Source: a virus. Taken from it: DNA of 38,350 nt. Each line of letters opens with the position of its first letter. Positions within the stretch are counted from its first letter, which is position 1. A program made the position numbers and the translations under genes. The notes under the pieces were generated by a model. The model saw only the letters and a list, made by a program, of their open reading frames with translations. It had not been told where the DNA came from and ran no database searches. The DNA lies in the IMG/VR virus record IMGVR_UViG_3300030060_003784, positions 1-38,350 of that record, one strand, 5' to 3'. Of the stretch, positions 26,325 through 33,828 are shown one piece after another.

Positions 26325-28526
26325 TCAGCAATGGAATAGAGTATCCGTTGAAATCACACGTATTGCCTTGGGCATAACCTTGAGCGGTGCGCGAATCGGT
26401 CCCTTGTCTTCAGGGATAGGGAGTGGAGCCTCAGTGATGACGTAGTCATCGAGATAGATGTCTATGCTCTCACGTGTGCCAGCACTACCAGCCTTTGTGA
26501 ATGATAGACGAATCATGTTTGCAGTTGTGGCATCGTGGTCTACAGCACGCCGCATCTTGTGGTAGAATACAGGGTCGTCCACGATAATTTCTAAGTCAGC
26601 CATGTATTCTGTCTGACCTTCAACAGCAATGCTTGCATTACGAGAGCCAGCGAATGGAACTTGGTCAGTAGCCGCATCAGCAATCGGTGCACCGTTTATG
26701 GTGTAGAATTGTTGCACACCAGTGGTCCCAGTGACTGTGAAAGATACAACTTGTCCAATCTGGACTCCTGCAACTGTGATGGTTCCATTGTAGAACATGT
26801 ATGGCTTTTGGGTGCCAACGGCGATACCTGCTTCCTTTCGTTTTTGGTCCGTGTTTGCAGTATCCTCAAAGATGCGATGTGCATTGTATCTGTCACCTTT
26901 GTTACTTGTCTCAAGACGACCTGTGTCTGTATAACAAAGAGCAGCGTCGAAACCAACAGAGAGGCGAAGTGCCGCATCTGTATCAGCAGTCAAAGAGAAC
27001 TCCTTGACTTTACATCCACGGAACATACGAGTCAATTGCTTCGCATCAGATGTTCCACCGTCTACAACTTCCGTATCTATGTTAGAAGAGAAAGGTGGAA
27101 CTTCGTCGTCAGCCTGATTATCACGACGACGGATACTTACTTCCATTGCGAAAGATGGAACGTGACTACGCGAATAGAGAAGACGAGTTACACCATTTGT
27201 GACAACACCAGTAGATGCACGGTCAGGACTACCTTGTGTTGTGCTTGCATGAAAGCGAGCAAAACGAATTACAGTATTGTCAGCGTGAGAGAAACATAGG
27301 GGGTCATCAAGGAATATTTGAGTTGTAGTGATTGCAACAATACGACGAATCTCACCCTTTTCAGTTGTATCGAAATATGTGCTCTGAGGATTTGATACAG
27401 AGCCAAATGCGGTTTGGTCGCCTTCTTTGAAAGAAACTATGCTCTCAGTTGTTGTGTCTTTAATGATAACGTAATCACCAGCGGCGACAGCAGATGAACC
27501 TGATGAGAATGTTGGTGTAGAAGCGCCAGCAGAATCCCAAGTTATGACCGACGCACCAGCAGCGACAGCGCCATTAAGAGCATAATCATTGTTAGCACAC
27601 AAAGTGTCATAAGTTGAACCAATATCAACAGCCTCCATACCAAGGCAGTAGTAGAGCCAACGTGGATTGTGCATGTTGACTTCAAAGGAGCCACCTTCGT
27701 TGATGAAACGACCCGGAACTTGCACAGATACATCTCGACCGAGGCCAATAACATGGTAACGCTTGAGGTCTACCCGCGTCTCAGGTAACGTCACGGCAGT
27801 CGTGACACCAAGGAACTGGTCTGTAAGAGATGACTCAGATGTATCATGAGCATCATCAGCGTAAAGCATGTTTATATCAAGAGATGGAAGTTTGAATGGG
27901 TGGAAGTTCAAACCATCGCTTGTGCTACTAAATATAGAAGTCGCAGTTGAAAGAGCAGGAGTAATGGTAAAATCAGTTTCAGTAGCACTGGCTTGGTGTG
28001 CTACTACAGTATAGATTTGACCAGTGCTTTCAGAATCATCAGCAGTAAAATTAGTAACTCCGATAATGCTTAACTTAGTTCCAACCAACATACCGCGAGG
28101 TGTTTGAAGAATACCCATAGAAACAGGGAAAGCACCGGAGGGACTGCCTAATCGGATAACACTGGTATTTGCAACTGCATCAGTGCTTTGATGTTTGAAT
28201 GCAAAACCAAACTCTAATGTTTGGTCTGTGCGAGTTCCACCAGTAGTTGCAACTGATAGTTCAAAAGTGTCTCCATCTGTTATAGAAGCAATAACTGCAC
28301 CAGCGGCAATATCACTACCGTTTGTAATTGCTTTTACTGAGCAACCCACTGAAAGAACAGTTGAAAGGGTCGCTCCAATAGATGTTCCACTGGTTTCAAT
28401 GGTTGGGTCATTATCGTAGTTAATACTGTTTCCTTGAACAGCCATTGAACCGTGTGTAAGAAGAAGTCCGCTCTCGTGACCGAAGGAAATCTCGGTCAAA
28501 TCGCCCTTGTATACTGTGGATGGCAT
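26325..28526 (-). CDS. Major tail tube protein with inserted beta module
   Basis: This 733-aa protein starts MPSTVYKGDLTEISFG at ATG 28526 behind GAGGTGTAG. Segments reading SFEVNMHNPRWLYYCLG, FRGCKVKEFSLTADTD, MFYNGTITVAGVQIGQV and DLEIIVDDPVFYHKM have the arrangement of siphovirus tail tube or major tail proteins, in which an inner-tube strand set carries decorating insertions. Residues about 27-112 are a copy of the SGTGI-type module seen four times in the giant protein, so the protein is much longer than a minimal tube protein (150-250 aa). Location after the tail terminator and before the chaperone pair fits. No sheath-like gene is present nearby. Confidence 0.75.
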   Translation of the reverse strand: MPSTVYKGDLTEISFGHESGLLLTHGSMAVQGNSINYDNDPTIETSGTSIGATLSTVLSVGCSVKAITNGSDIAAGAVIASITDGDTFELSVATTGGTRTDQTLEFGFAFKHQSTDAVANTSVIRLGSPSGAFPVSMGILQTPRGMLVGTKLSIIGVTNFTADDSESTGQIYTVVAHQASATETDFTITPALSTATSIFSSTSDGLNFHPFKLPSLDINMLYADDAHDTSESSLTDQFLGVTTAVTLPETRVDLKRYHVIGLGRDVSVQVPGRFINEGGSFEVNMHNPRWLYYCLGMEAVDIGSTYDTLCANNDYALNGAVAAGASVITWDSAGASTPTFSSGSSAVAAGDYVIIKDTTTESIVSFKEGDQTAFGSVSNPQSTYFDTTEKGEIRRIVAITTTQIFLDDPLCFSHADNTVIRFARFHASTTQGSPDRASTGVVTNGVTRLLYSRSHVPSFAMEVSIRRRDNQADDEVPPFSSNIDTEVVDGGTSDAKQLTRMFRGCKVKEFSLTADTDAALRLSVGFDAALCYTDTGRLETSNKGDRYNAHRIFEDTANTDQKRKEAGIAVGTQKPYMFYNGTITVAGVQIGQVVSFTVTGTTGVQQFYTINGAPIADAATDQVPFAGSRNASIAVEGQTEYMADLEIIVDDPVFYHKMRRAVDHDATTANMIRLSFTKAGSAGTRESIDIYLDDYVITEAPLPIPEDKGPIRAPLKVMPKAIRVISTDTLFHC
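28195..28437 (-). repeat. SGTGI-type beta module, copy in tail tube gene
   Basis: Encodes NYDNDPTIETSG, IAAGAVIASITDGDTFELSV and QTLEF. It shares the NDPT, TFELS and ATTGG landmarks with copies in the giant gene. Confidence 0.75.
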
Positions 28527-28536
28527 GCTCTACACC

Positions 28537-28983
28537 TCATGGGATGAGTTCCGCGAAGATAACAACTTCGGTCTGAAAGGTCATTCTAAAATACATTTTC
28601 GTCCTATCGGACAAATCCGTGCGTGTTTTGAACACCATTCGGTCGAAGTTGGTTCCGTCGCCTTTTCTCTTCAAATGAACGAGGCGTCGCACCTCATTCT
28701 CCATCTTTTTCAGATGCTCTCGACTTCGCGATGTGCGGATGTCAATCGTGATGTTCACCCGCGTGGTGACAAAGTCGTAGAGAAGTTCAGGAGTTTCTTC
28801 GTTGTGCGCTGTCTCGTAGCACATAACGAAGTCCTGTCGGGACATATCGAGACGCTTACCGCGCTCAGGAGTGAGTGTAGCAATGTCAGCGATGACTGGT
28901 TTGATGTTGTCTGTGTTACCACGATTCCAATCACTGAGAGTGTTGAGGACAGATGTGAGTGCTTCATCGAATGTCGCGACCAT
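28537..28983 (-). CDS. Probable tail terminator/completion protein
   Basis: The ATG at 28983 (MVATFDEALTSVLNTLSDW) overlaps the preceding stop as TGATG behind GGGGTGATGAG. This gives 148 aa. Features are an N-terminal helix, a central segment (YDFVTTRVNITIDIRTSRSREHLKKMENEVRRLVH) and C-terminal strands (YFRMTFQTEVVIFAELIP). The alpha-beta order with an ITIDI-like strand before a long helix is typical of small neck or tail terminator proteins that cap the tail tube and join it to the head. It directly precedes the tail tube gene, the usual place for a terminator. Called from fold pattern and position. Confidence 0.6.
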   Translation of the reverse strand: MVATFDEALTSVLNTLSDWNRGNTDNIKPVIADIATLTPERGKRLDMSRQDFVMCYETAHNEETPELLYDFVTTRVNITIDIRTSRSREHLKKMENEVRRLVHLKRKGDGTNFDRMVFKTRTDLSDRTKMYFRMTFQTEVVIFAELIP

Positions 28984-29324
28984 CACTCATCACCCCGCAT
29001 CAATGCTGCTTTATCAGGTAGAAGGACTCCACCACGATAAACCAACCCATATTCGTAGAGCAAAGGAGAGGTTGTGAGCATAACTTCATCCACCCTGTTC
29101 ATGACATGTTCAAGGATTTCATCAGGCACAGGCTTTCTGTCTCTGAAATATCCATCTCCCTCTTTCTCGATTCCTTCCAATCTGAGTTCTCTTGTCTCTA
29201 CAGTGTCTCTGAAATCTGCTGGCATCTTAGTAAGGACTTCTTTCAATTCTTCTTGGACGCTGGATTTACTGTAATCGCTCATCATATCTCGAAAGATGTC
29301 GTCAATCATACTCCGCTTATCCAT
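28983..29324 (-). CDS. Small neck-region protein, unknown
   Basis: This 113-aa protein (MDKRSMIDDIFRDMMSDY) starts in a TAATG overlap with the adaptor gene. It is charged and mostly helical, with Asp/Glu and Lys/Arg-rich stretches, then a short hydrophobic strand region (LLYEYGLVYRGGVLLPD). It ends RGDE, again reflecting an embedded ribosome binding site. Adaptor, unknown and terminator genes in this order suggest a head-completion (stopper) or neck accessory role, but the sequence does not look like a beta-rich stopper, so I leave it unassigned. Confidence 0.7.
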   Translation of the reverse strand: MDKRSMIDDIFRDMMSDYSKSSVQEELKEVLTKMPADFRDTVETRELRLEGIEKEGDGYFRDRKPVPDEILEHVMNRVDEVMLTTSPLLYEYGLVYRGGVLLPDKAALMRGDE

Positions 29325-30901
29325 TATTCAAACACCACAATCTCCGTGTAGCGTCTCAATATGGCCTCTGCTTCTTGACGTAAAAGTTGCACCTTTGCTC
29401 CGATGTCTACATTCTGTGTGCCTTCAGGTATGAGGACGCTGCGGTCATCAGACATCAGTAAGTCAGCAGCAACCATCTTAGTTGCGGCCTCTTCTATCGC
29501 CTTTTCCAAATATCGCTCTCCATAGATGTAAGCAACCTTCACAGCGTTCCACTCAAAGAAGGGATATGAGTTGTTGAAGTAGACAATGCCTTCCTCGTGG
29601 TCGAGCCACCAATCTCTTAGGCGTCCTACATCCCCACTACTACTTCCACCTTGAAGGTCTACCAAAAGAGTATGTTGTGTTATTTGTCCGCCAATATCGC
29701 TGAGAGCGCTACCCACGACGATAACACAGCCGGTGAAGGATGTTGCAGTCGTTCCAGTGTATCGAAAGACATCACCACTGGCATCTACACAAACACCTGC
29801 CTTCGCGAAGCCACTTGTTGAATCTACGTTAATTGTAGTTGAGTCAAGGCTACTGAAAGTTGCAGTGTTCACCTGAGTTTGTGACAGTGTGACACTACTA
29901 TCTGTCACAACTATCGAGCATGACTCGCCACCTTTTACGGCTCTCATGCTTGTCAACTTTACAACACCTGTTCCGTAGTCCGCGTTTGCAGATGCAAGAA
30001 ACTCATTGTGGACAGCGACGTTGCTTGTTGAGCCTTCAAGAGTAAATGCAGATGCAAACTCTACTGCTGCTTTACTAACTCGGTCTTCCTTGTTGATGAG
30101 GTCAGCGAGATTTTGTGCAGTAGTTGTAGCGTCAAAATCAGCACGCCACTGCCCAGTGCCAGTGCCAGCAGTGAGAACAGCAGCAGTTCCATTACCCGGA
30201 GACATAACTATCGAGCCGCTAATAGCCCTAACATCTTCAGGGATTTTGATACGAGCCTCAGCACCGCAAATCTCACGGTAGTCATCACCTTGCCATAGTT
30301 CAATACGCAACATTTGCTGGACATTGCGGAAAAGAAGTGGGGTTGTCCCGACATAATCTGTGTAATATCGTCGGCGATACGGCTTGTATGTGTCAAAATT
30401 GATGTATTCTGCACTCACAAGGTAGGGTCGCCAAGCATTATGTGTGATATTATCTATCTTATCCTGAGTTTCCTTGATACGAGCCTCAACAATCGCCTTC
30501 GTCATACCACGCTGTCGTCCTACTGCTCCATTGGAGAATGAGGATGTATTCTGGACATACGCATTGTCTGCTGCTTGATAATCTGCGTGAGTGAACCCAC
30601 CAGTGAATGCGAGTTTCACACCACTTGCTCCACCGTTCGAAATAGCAGTGATGGTCTTCTCCAATCCAAGAGGGTCTGCATCACTGTAAATGAAAATGGT
30701 ATCTCCAACTTCAAATCCTATTGTGCGGTAATCTGCGCCAGTAACATAGACGCCGTCAGAAACAGAATCAGCAGCGACAAGCACAGCGTCTTGAGGACCA
30801 ATAGCAAGGAAGTCAGCAACTTTTTGAGCAGTGGTATAGACAATTGCATCAGGGTCGAGAGGCCGCGTTTCAGGCTCACCGGGACTAAAGACAACTGGCA
30901 T
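29324..30901 (-). CDS. Head-tail adaptor-like protein with inserted modules
   Basis: This 525-aa protein starts at ATG 30901 directly after the zinc-ribbon stop codon. The N-terminal AQKVADFLAIG and the C-terminal helical bundle (LEKAIEEAATKMVAADLLM, AEAILRRYTEIVVFE) resemble the gp6/gp15-type adaptors that dock on the portal. They are separated by insertions: a beta segment around residues 40-110, a helix plus Tyr-rich strand segment (RIKETQDKIDNITHNAWRP, YKPYRRRYYTDYVG), a module around 235-345 related to ones in the distal-tail-like and giant proteins, and a 'FRYTGTTATSFTGC' module around 375-425 of a type common in marine phage structural proteins. Family adaptors are usually 100-200 aa, so this is greatly expanded. 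Moderate confidence. Confidence 0.6.
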   Translation of the reverse strand: MPVVFSPGEPETRPLDPDAIVYTTAQKVADFLAIGPQDAVLVAADSVSDGVYVTGADYRTIGFEVGDTIFIYSDADPLGLEKTITAISNGGASGVKLAFTGGFTHADYQAADNAYVQNTSSFSNGAVGRQRGMTKAIVEARIKETQDKIDNITHNAWRPYLVSAEYINFDTYKPYRRRYYTDYVGTTPLLFRNVQQMLRIELWQGDDYREICGAEARIKIPEDVRAISGSIVMSPGNGTAAVLTAGTGTGQWRADFDATTTAQNLADLINKEDRVSKAAVEFASAFTLEGSTSNVAVHNEFLASANADYGTGVVKLTSMRAVKGGESCSIVVTDSSVTLSQTQVNTATFSSLDSTTINVDSTSGFAKAGVCVDASGDVFRYTGTTATSFTGCVIVVGSALSDIGGQITQHTLLVDLQGGSSSGDVGRLRDWWLDHEEGIVYFNNSYPFFEWNAVKVAYIYGERYLEKAIEEAATKMVAADLLMSDDRSVLIPEGTQNVDIGAKVQLLRQEAEAILRRYTEIVVFE

Positions 30902-31201
30902 CTACTCCCTTGCCTCCTCGTCTCGGTGACCAAGGTTGTATTCCATAGGGCGCTTACATGCACCACATGTCTCTCGCCATAAGAAGTGGAGCATACCGCA
31001 GTGTTGACAACGTGTCCCTTTACCGATGTTAAGGATGTCAGCGGCCTCGGTATTTCGATTGCGTTGTTCACTCACAACGCCGTGTAGGGGACGGTCTTCG
31101 TCAGCAATTGCACCAAGGTCAAGGTTGACATCAGAACGGATTGCTTGTTTTTGCATACGCTCGATGTCTGAAAACTCAATTGTGTGAAGTTCCAAACCCA
31201 T
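30902..31201 (-). CDS. Small zinc-ribbon protein
   Basis: Starting at ATG 31201 (MGLELHTIEFSDIERMQKQA) gives 99 aa; a GTG at 31210 is also in frame. The C-terminal half has C65-x2-C68 and C79-x2-C82 (RCQHCGM, CGACKRP), ten residues apart, a zinc-ribbon arrangement, followed by an acidic tail. The N-terminal part is helical and acidic. It lies between small head genes and the adaptor, so it may be a head or neck assembly factor or a nucleic-acid or protein-binding regulator. The four cysteines are clear; the role is not. Confidence 0.7.
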   Translation of the reverse strand: MGLELHTIEFSDIERMQKQAIRSDVNLDLGAIADEDRPLHGVVSEQRNRNTEAADILNIGKGTRCQHCGMLHFLWRETCGACKRPMEYNLGHRDEEARE

Positions 31202-31216
31202 GCATACCACTCACTC

Positions 31217-31390
31217 TCAACTTGTAGTCACTATGATGTAGATGTTTCCAAGCACTGTATGTGGGTCACAAGATACACAAGTATTACCACCAATAGCGGT
31301 GCTAATGTCTGTAGCGATTGCTGTTCTCAATGTAGTGTCAGCAAAGTTCTTTGGCGGAAAAGGCCCAAGAATTGTAACTGACTTTGCCAT
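31217..31390 (-). CDS. 57-aa small protein, unknown
   Basis: An ATG at 31390 lies 14 nt after the previous stop behind GGCGGTGATT. The frame ends with TGA at 31217-31219, six bases before the possible GTG of the zinc-ribbon gene. The translation begins MAKSVTILGPFPPKNF and contains TCVSCDPHT, a single CxxC. It has no shadowing gene on either strand, fills the only gap over 100 nt in the head region, and has a ribosome binding site of the same style as its neighbours. Function unknown. Confidence 0.65.
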   Translation of the reverse strand: MAKSVTILGPFPPKNFADTTLRTAIATDISTAIGGNTCVSCDPHTVLGNIYIIVTTS

Positions 31391-31404
31391 CTAAATCACC
31401 GCCC

Positions 31405-31719
31405 TCAAGAGCGGCGACCAATCGCAAGGAAAGTTCCACCAGCGGTATTCATGCCAGCAAAGGGTGGGTTGACCGTAATAGTGGAGCCACTGAAGGTGAA
31501 GGTGTCATGTAGAGGGGCACTCACAGCAGCGTAGGAGGTTCCATTTGCAATGTCAACATCCTGATGCTTAACCTGTGCGAGTGCAGAGTTAATGATAACT
31601 GCATCAATACTTACAAGAAGACCACTCAGGTTAATACTTGTGTCAGTCGCGGCATATGAGCCTGTTACAATCATTCGGTCACCAAAATAGGTAGGTCGGG
31701 TGTCAATAGTTACTGCCAT
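31405..31719 (-). CDS. Small head-region beta protein
   Basis: This 104-aa protein (MAVTIDTRPTYFGDRMIVTG) is almost entirely beta in pattern, including INLSGLLVSIDAVIINSAL and DTFTFSGSTITVNPPFAGM. It starts behind GAGTGATTTGA. Its length, composition and place two genes after the capsid-adjacent protein are consistent with a capsid decoration or stabilisation protein, but I recognise no family. It is co-transcribed and closely spaced with the SAP/HeH-like protein gene upstream. Confidence 0.7.
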   Translation of the reverse strand: MAVTIDTRPTYFGDRMIVTGSYAATDTSINLSGLLVSIDAVIINSALAQVKHQDVDIANGTSYAAVSAPLHDTFTFSGSTITVNPPFAGMNTAGGTFLAIGRRS

Positions 31720-31724
31720 TCAAA

Positions 31725-32111
31725 TCACTCTTCTTCTTCTGCGGACTCTGCTACGAGTTCTTCTGTCTCTGCCACTCCGTCTGGACTCATAACAGTTGCG
31801 ACGAGTTCGAGTAGTGTGGACTTTGTTGCATAGCCCTTGGGCTTGATGTCATAAGTAGCGAGCCAGTTCTGAATATCCTTACGGGACCAGCCCTCATCAG
31901 GGATTCCATCATTACCGAGGTCTTCACTACGCTCTTCTGCTTCTGTAGCAGTCCAACCTTCGATGCGGAAGTTAATCTCATCAAGGCGAGGGTGGTAATG
32001 GTCGAGCCAAGCAGATGTAACGTCAACTGGACGGTTCTGTTCCCAATCGCGCATCTTAGGGTCTGTAGCCCGACGCACATGGGAGCGACCAATGTAAGTC
32101 ACAATAGGCAT
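31725..32111 (-). CDS. Small protein with SAP/HeH-like fold near capsid gene
   Basis: This 128-aa protein (MPIVTYIGRSHVRRATDPKM) starts at ATG 32111 behind AAGGTGAC. Residues about 74-108 (GWSRKDIQNWLATYDIKPKG, then YATKSTLLELVATVM) form a helix-loop-helix of SAP or HeH/LEM type. The ending is a Glu-rich acidic tail. Small HeH/LEM-like proteins are commonly encoded just after the capsid gene in HK97-like viruses and have been proposed as head or connector proteins. The fold call is from pattern only. Confidence 0.65.
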   Translation of the reverse strand: MPIVTYIGRSHVRRATDPKMRDWEQNRPVDVTSAWLDHYHPRLDEINFRIEGWTATEAEERSEDLGNDGIPDEGWSRKDIQNWLATYDIKPKGYATKSTLLELVATVMSPDGVAETEELVAESAEEEE

Positions 32112-32123
32112 GTGTTGTCACCT

Positions 32124-32585
32124 TCAACCGGCGATTAGCGTAATCAAGGTCGTGTCTGTAGCGCCACCGACTGTGAAGGTTAGTTCACCAGTTTCGTGGG
32201 CTACAACAGTCGCTGCTGCTGCTAATGATTCATCAGTGTCAGTGTTGTTTGTCAAGTTGATAAGCGCATAGATGCGGCTCAGGCTTGAGTCGTAAGCATT
32301 GACTGCGAACTTCTGAGTTGTGCCTGTATCACCAGTGACCATGACTGAGATTAGTCGAAGTCCACTGACTGGTTCGTTGCTGCTGGAGTTCACTGCTTGG
32401 AAGCCTGTAAGAGCACCGGGGTATGTCCCTGCTGCCGCTGTGCCAGATAGCCATGCTGTGTTGTCACCAACAGTGCCGTCTGCATTAGGAACTGTTGCAG
32501 GTGCACCGGGACTGTTTCCACCTATAGGTATGTCCAGATAGGTGGTTGTTACTGTCAGTTGTGTGTGTGAGGTTACTGTTGCCAT
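32124..32585 (-). CDS. Probable capsid decoration protein
   Basis: This 153-aa Thr, Ala and Gly-rich beta protein (MATVTSHTQLTVTTTYLDIP) lies directly after the major capsid gene. Its 5' leader and first codons are identical over 24 nt to those of the capsid gene (32581-32604 versus 33792-33815), implying matched, strong translation. Matched expression and an all-beta pattern (FAVNAYDSSLSRIYALINL, GELTFTVGGATDTTLITL) suggest an abundant head-surface protein. No named family was recognised, so the decoration call is inference from leader identity and position. Confidence 0.6.
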   Translation of the reverse strand: MATVTSHTQLTVTTTYLDIPIGGNSPGAPATVPNADGTVGDNTAWLSGTAAAGTYPGALTGFQAVNSSSNEPVSGLRLISVMVTGDTGTTQKFAVNAYDSSLSRIYALINLTNNTDTDESLAAAATVVAHETGELTFTVGGATDTTLITLIAG

Positions 32586-32604
32586 TTTTCATCATCTCCG
32601 TATT
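32581..32604 (-). repeat. Leader identical to that of the capsid gene (copy 2)
   Basis: This 24-nt segment spans the ribosome binding site (CGGAGATGATG), spacer and ATGGC of the probable decoration gene. It is identical to 33792-33815 before the capsid gene. Confidence 0.9.
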
Positions 32605-32620
32605 GTTCTTGTTGTCTCCA

Positions 32621-33796
32621 TCAGGACAAGTCCCGAATACTCCCCTGTGCGCGGAAGAAGGTAGTCCACACTTCGCCCATGGTTCGGTATAGCCCTTCCT
32701 GACCGAGACGGTTGATAGCGAATGGGTCGCCTGTCTCGATACCGGACTCGAAGTATTGAGTCGGGATTGCCGTGGAGAAGTATAGGTAGTCCGTGTCGAG
32801 GAAGTAAACTCGGCTGATGCCGTCCTTCTCAACGTCCTTCGATGGAATGATTGGAACACCGTTGTAGGTAGCGACGATGAATCCGGCTTCGATACCGGGA
32901 ACACCCTTTACACCGTTGTAGGTTGGTGTAACGCGCTTCTCTTCCATGAATCGCTGCTGTGCCTGTAGCAACTGCTGTAGGCGCATTAGAGTATCATAGC
33001 CAGTGAGCATAACCTTGGGGTTGCCACCAAGTTCCCACATGCGCTGGAAGACATCATCCAACTGGTCAAGGGAGAAAGTTCTCCTCTGTCCTGCTGCTCG
33101 GTCTGCACCGCAGTTCACGACAGCGTTGGACCATGAGTTTGCACTTCGGTCAATGCTGTAGATGTCGAGGTCACTTGCGCCACAGTGGTCAGTTCCCGCT
33201 GAAGCACCAGTTTCCATGGATGTTAGTCCACCAGAGGAGCCACCGTCGTTTCCAGTGATTCGGTCAAGGGACTCGAAGTTGTTTCCTGCGGCTGTCTCAG
33301 AGTCCGTTAGGAGCATCTTGTTGACCATCTCAGCATGGTGTTTACCCATCTCTTCCTTGAGGACAGAGCGGATGTCTCCCATACCATCGTCCTTGTCAGC
33401 AAGGAAGATAGCGACTTCACTCATGTCGAAGGAATGAGCGATGGTCTTAGGCTTTGCAGCCACGTGCTGGAAGACAGGCTTGACAGTGTCAGGAAGGACA
33501 CCGTTCTCTGCAAGACCACCATGAAGAACACCAGCGTTAGGCTTCTCCGTGATGACGCGCCAACCGGAGCGGTCCCAAGGACGCTTAGGTAGGATTGAGA
33601 AAGCGTTGAACTCTTGGTTCAACTGGCTCCAGACCTTGCGGCCATAGATTGCCTGATAGGTTCCTGCGGTGGAGGAGAGCATTGGGCTGTCAGCCTTCAG
33701 CAACTCGCTGCCAGTGTAGGAATATCCCATTGCATTTCCGGCGCCATAGTAGTAGCGCTCCATGTCGGTAACTGTTCGAACGTAGTTTCGTGCCAT
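32621..33796 (-). CDS. Major capsid protein, HK97 fold
   Basis: This 391-aa protein (MARNYVRTVTDMERYYYGAG) starts at ATG 33796 behind GGAGATGATG. Length, position directly after the protease-scaffold gene, and sequence style (YGRKVWSQLNQEFNAFSILP followed by a long alpha-beta body with helical KEEMGKHHAEMVNKMLL and later NPKVMLTGYDTLMRLQQLL) fit an HK97-fold capsid protein. The first ~40 residues precede the core and contain ELLKADS (31-37). This may be a short N-terminal segment removed by the prohead protease, and the motif resembles ones in the protease and the tagged accessory proteins. The fold call relies on pattern and gene order. Confidence 0.85.
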   Translation of the reverse strand: MARNYVRTVTDMERYYYGAGNAMGYSYTGSELLKADSPMLSSTAGTYQAIYGRKVWSQLNQEFNAFSILPKRPWDRSGWRVITEKPNAGVLHGGLAENGVLPDTVKPVFQHVAAKPKTIAHSFDMSEVAIFLADKDDGMGDIRSVLKEEMGKHHAEMVNKMLLTDSETAAGNNFESLDRITGNDGGSSGGLTSMETGASAGTDHCGASDLDIYSIDRSANSWSNAVVNCGADRAAGQRRTFSLDQLDDVFQRMWELGGNPKVMLTGYDTLMRLQQLLQAQQRFMEEKRVTPTYNGVKGVPGIEAGFIVATYNGVPIIPSKDVEKDGISRVYFLDTDYLYFSTAIPTQYFESGIETGDPFAINRLGQEGLYRTMGEVWTTFFRAQGSIRDLS

Positions 33797-33815
33797 TTTT
33801 CATCATCTCCGTATT
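33792..33815 (-). repeat. Leader identical to that of the decoration gene (copy 1)
   Basis: These 24 nt cover the ribosome binding site, spacer and first codons of the capsid gene. They are identical to 32581-32604. Conservation of an entire initiation region suggests selected high expression or recombination. Confidence 0.9.
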
Positions 33816-33828
33816 TTTTTTCAATTAT

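Noticed and set aside
26661-27299. Plus-strand open frame of 212 codons
   Set aside because: Antisense shadow of the tail tube gene; Cys- and Arg-rich translation without recognisable structure.
26325-28526. Tail sheath protein
   Set aside because: Its size would allow it, but the C-terminal pattern fits a tail tube protein, and no separate tube gene follows it as expected in contractile tails.
28507-29040. Plus-strand open frame of 177 codons
   Set aside because: Antisense to the tail terminator gene and flanks, with no independent gene context; all other genes run on the minus strand.
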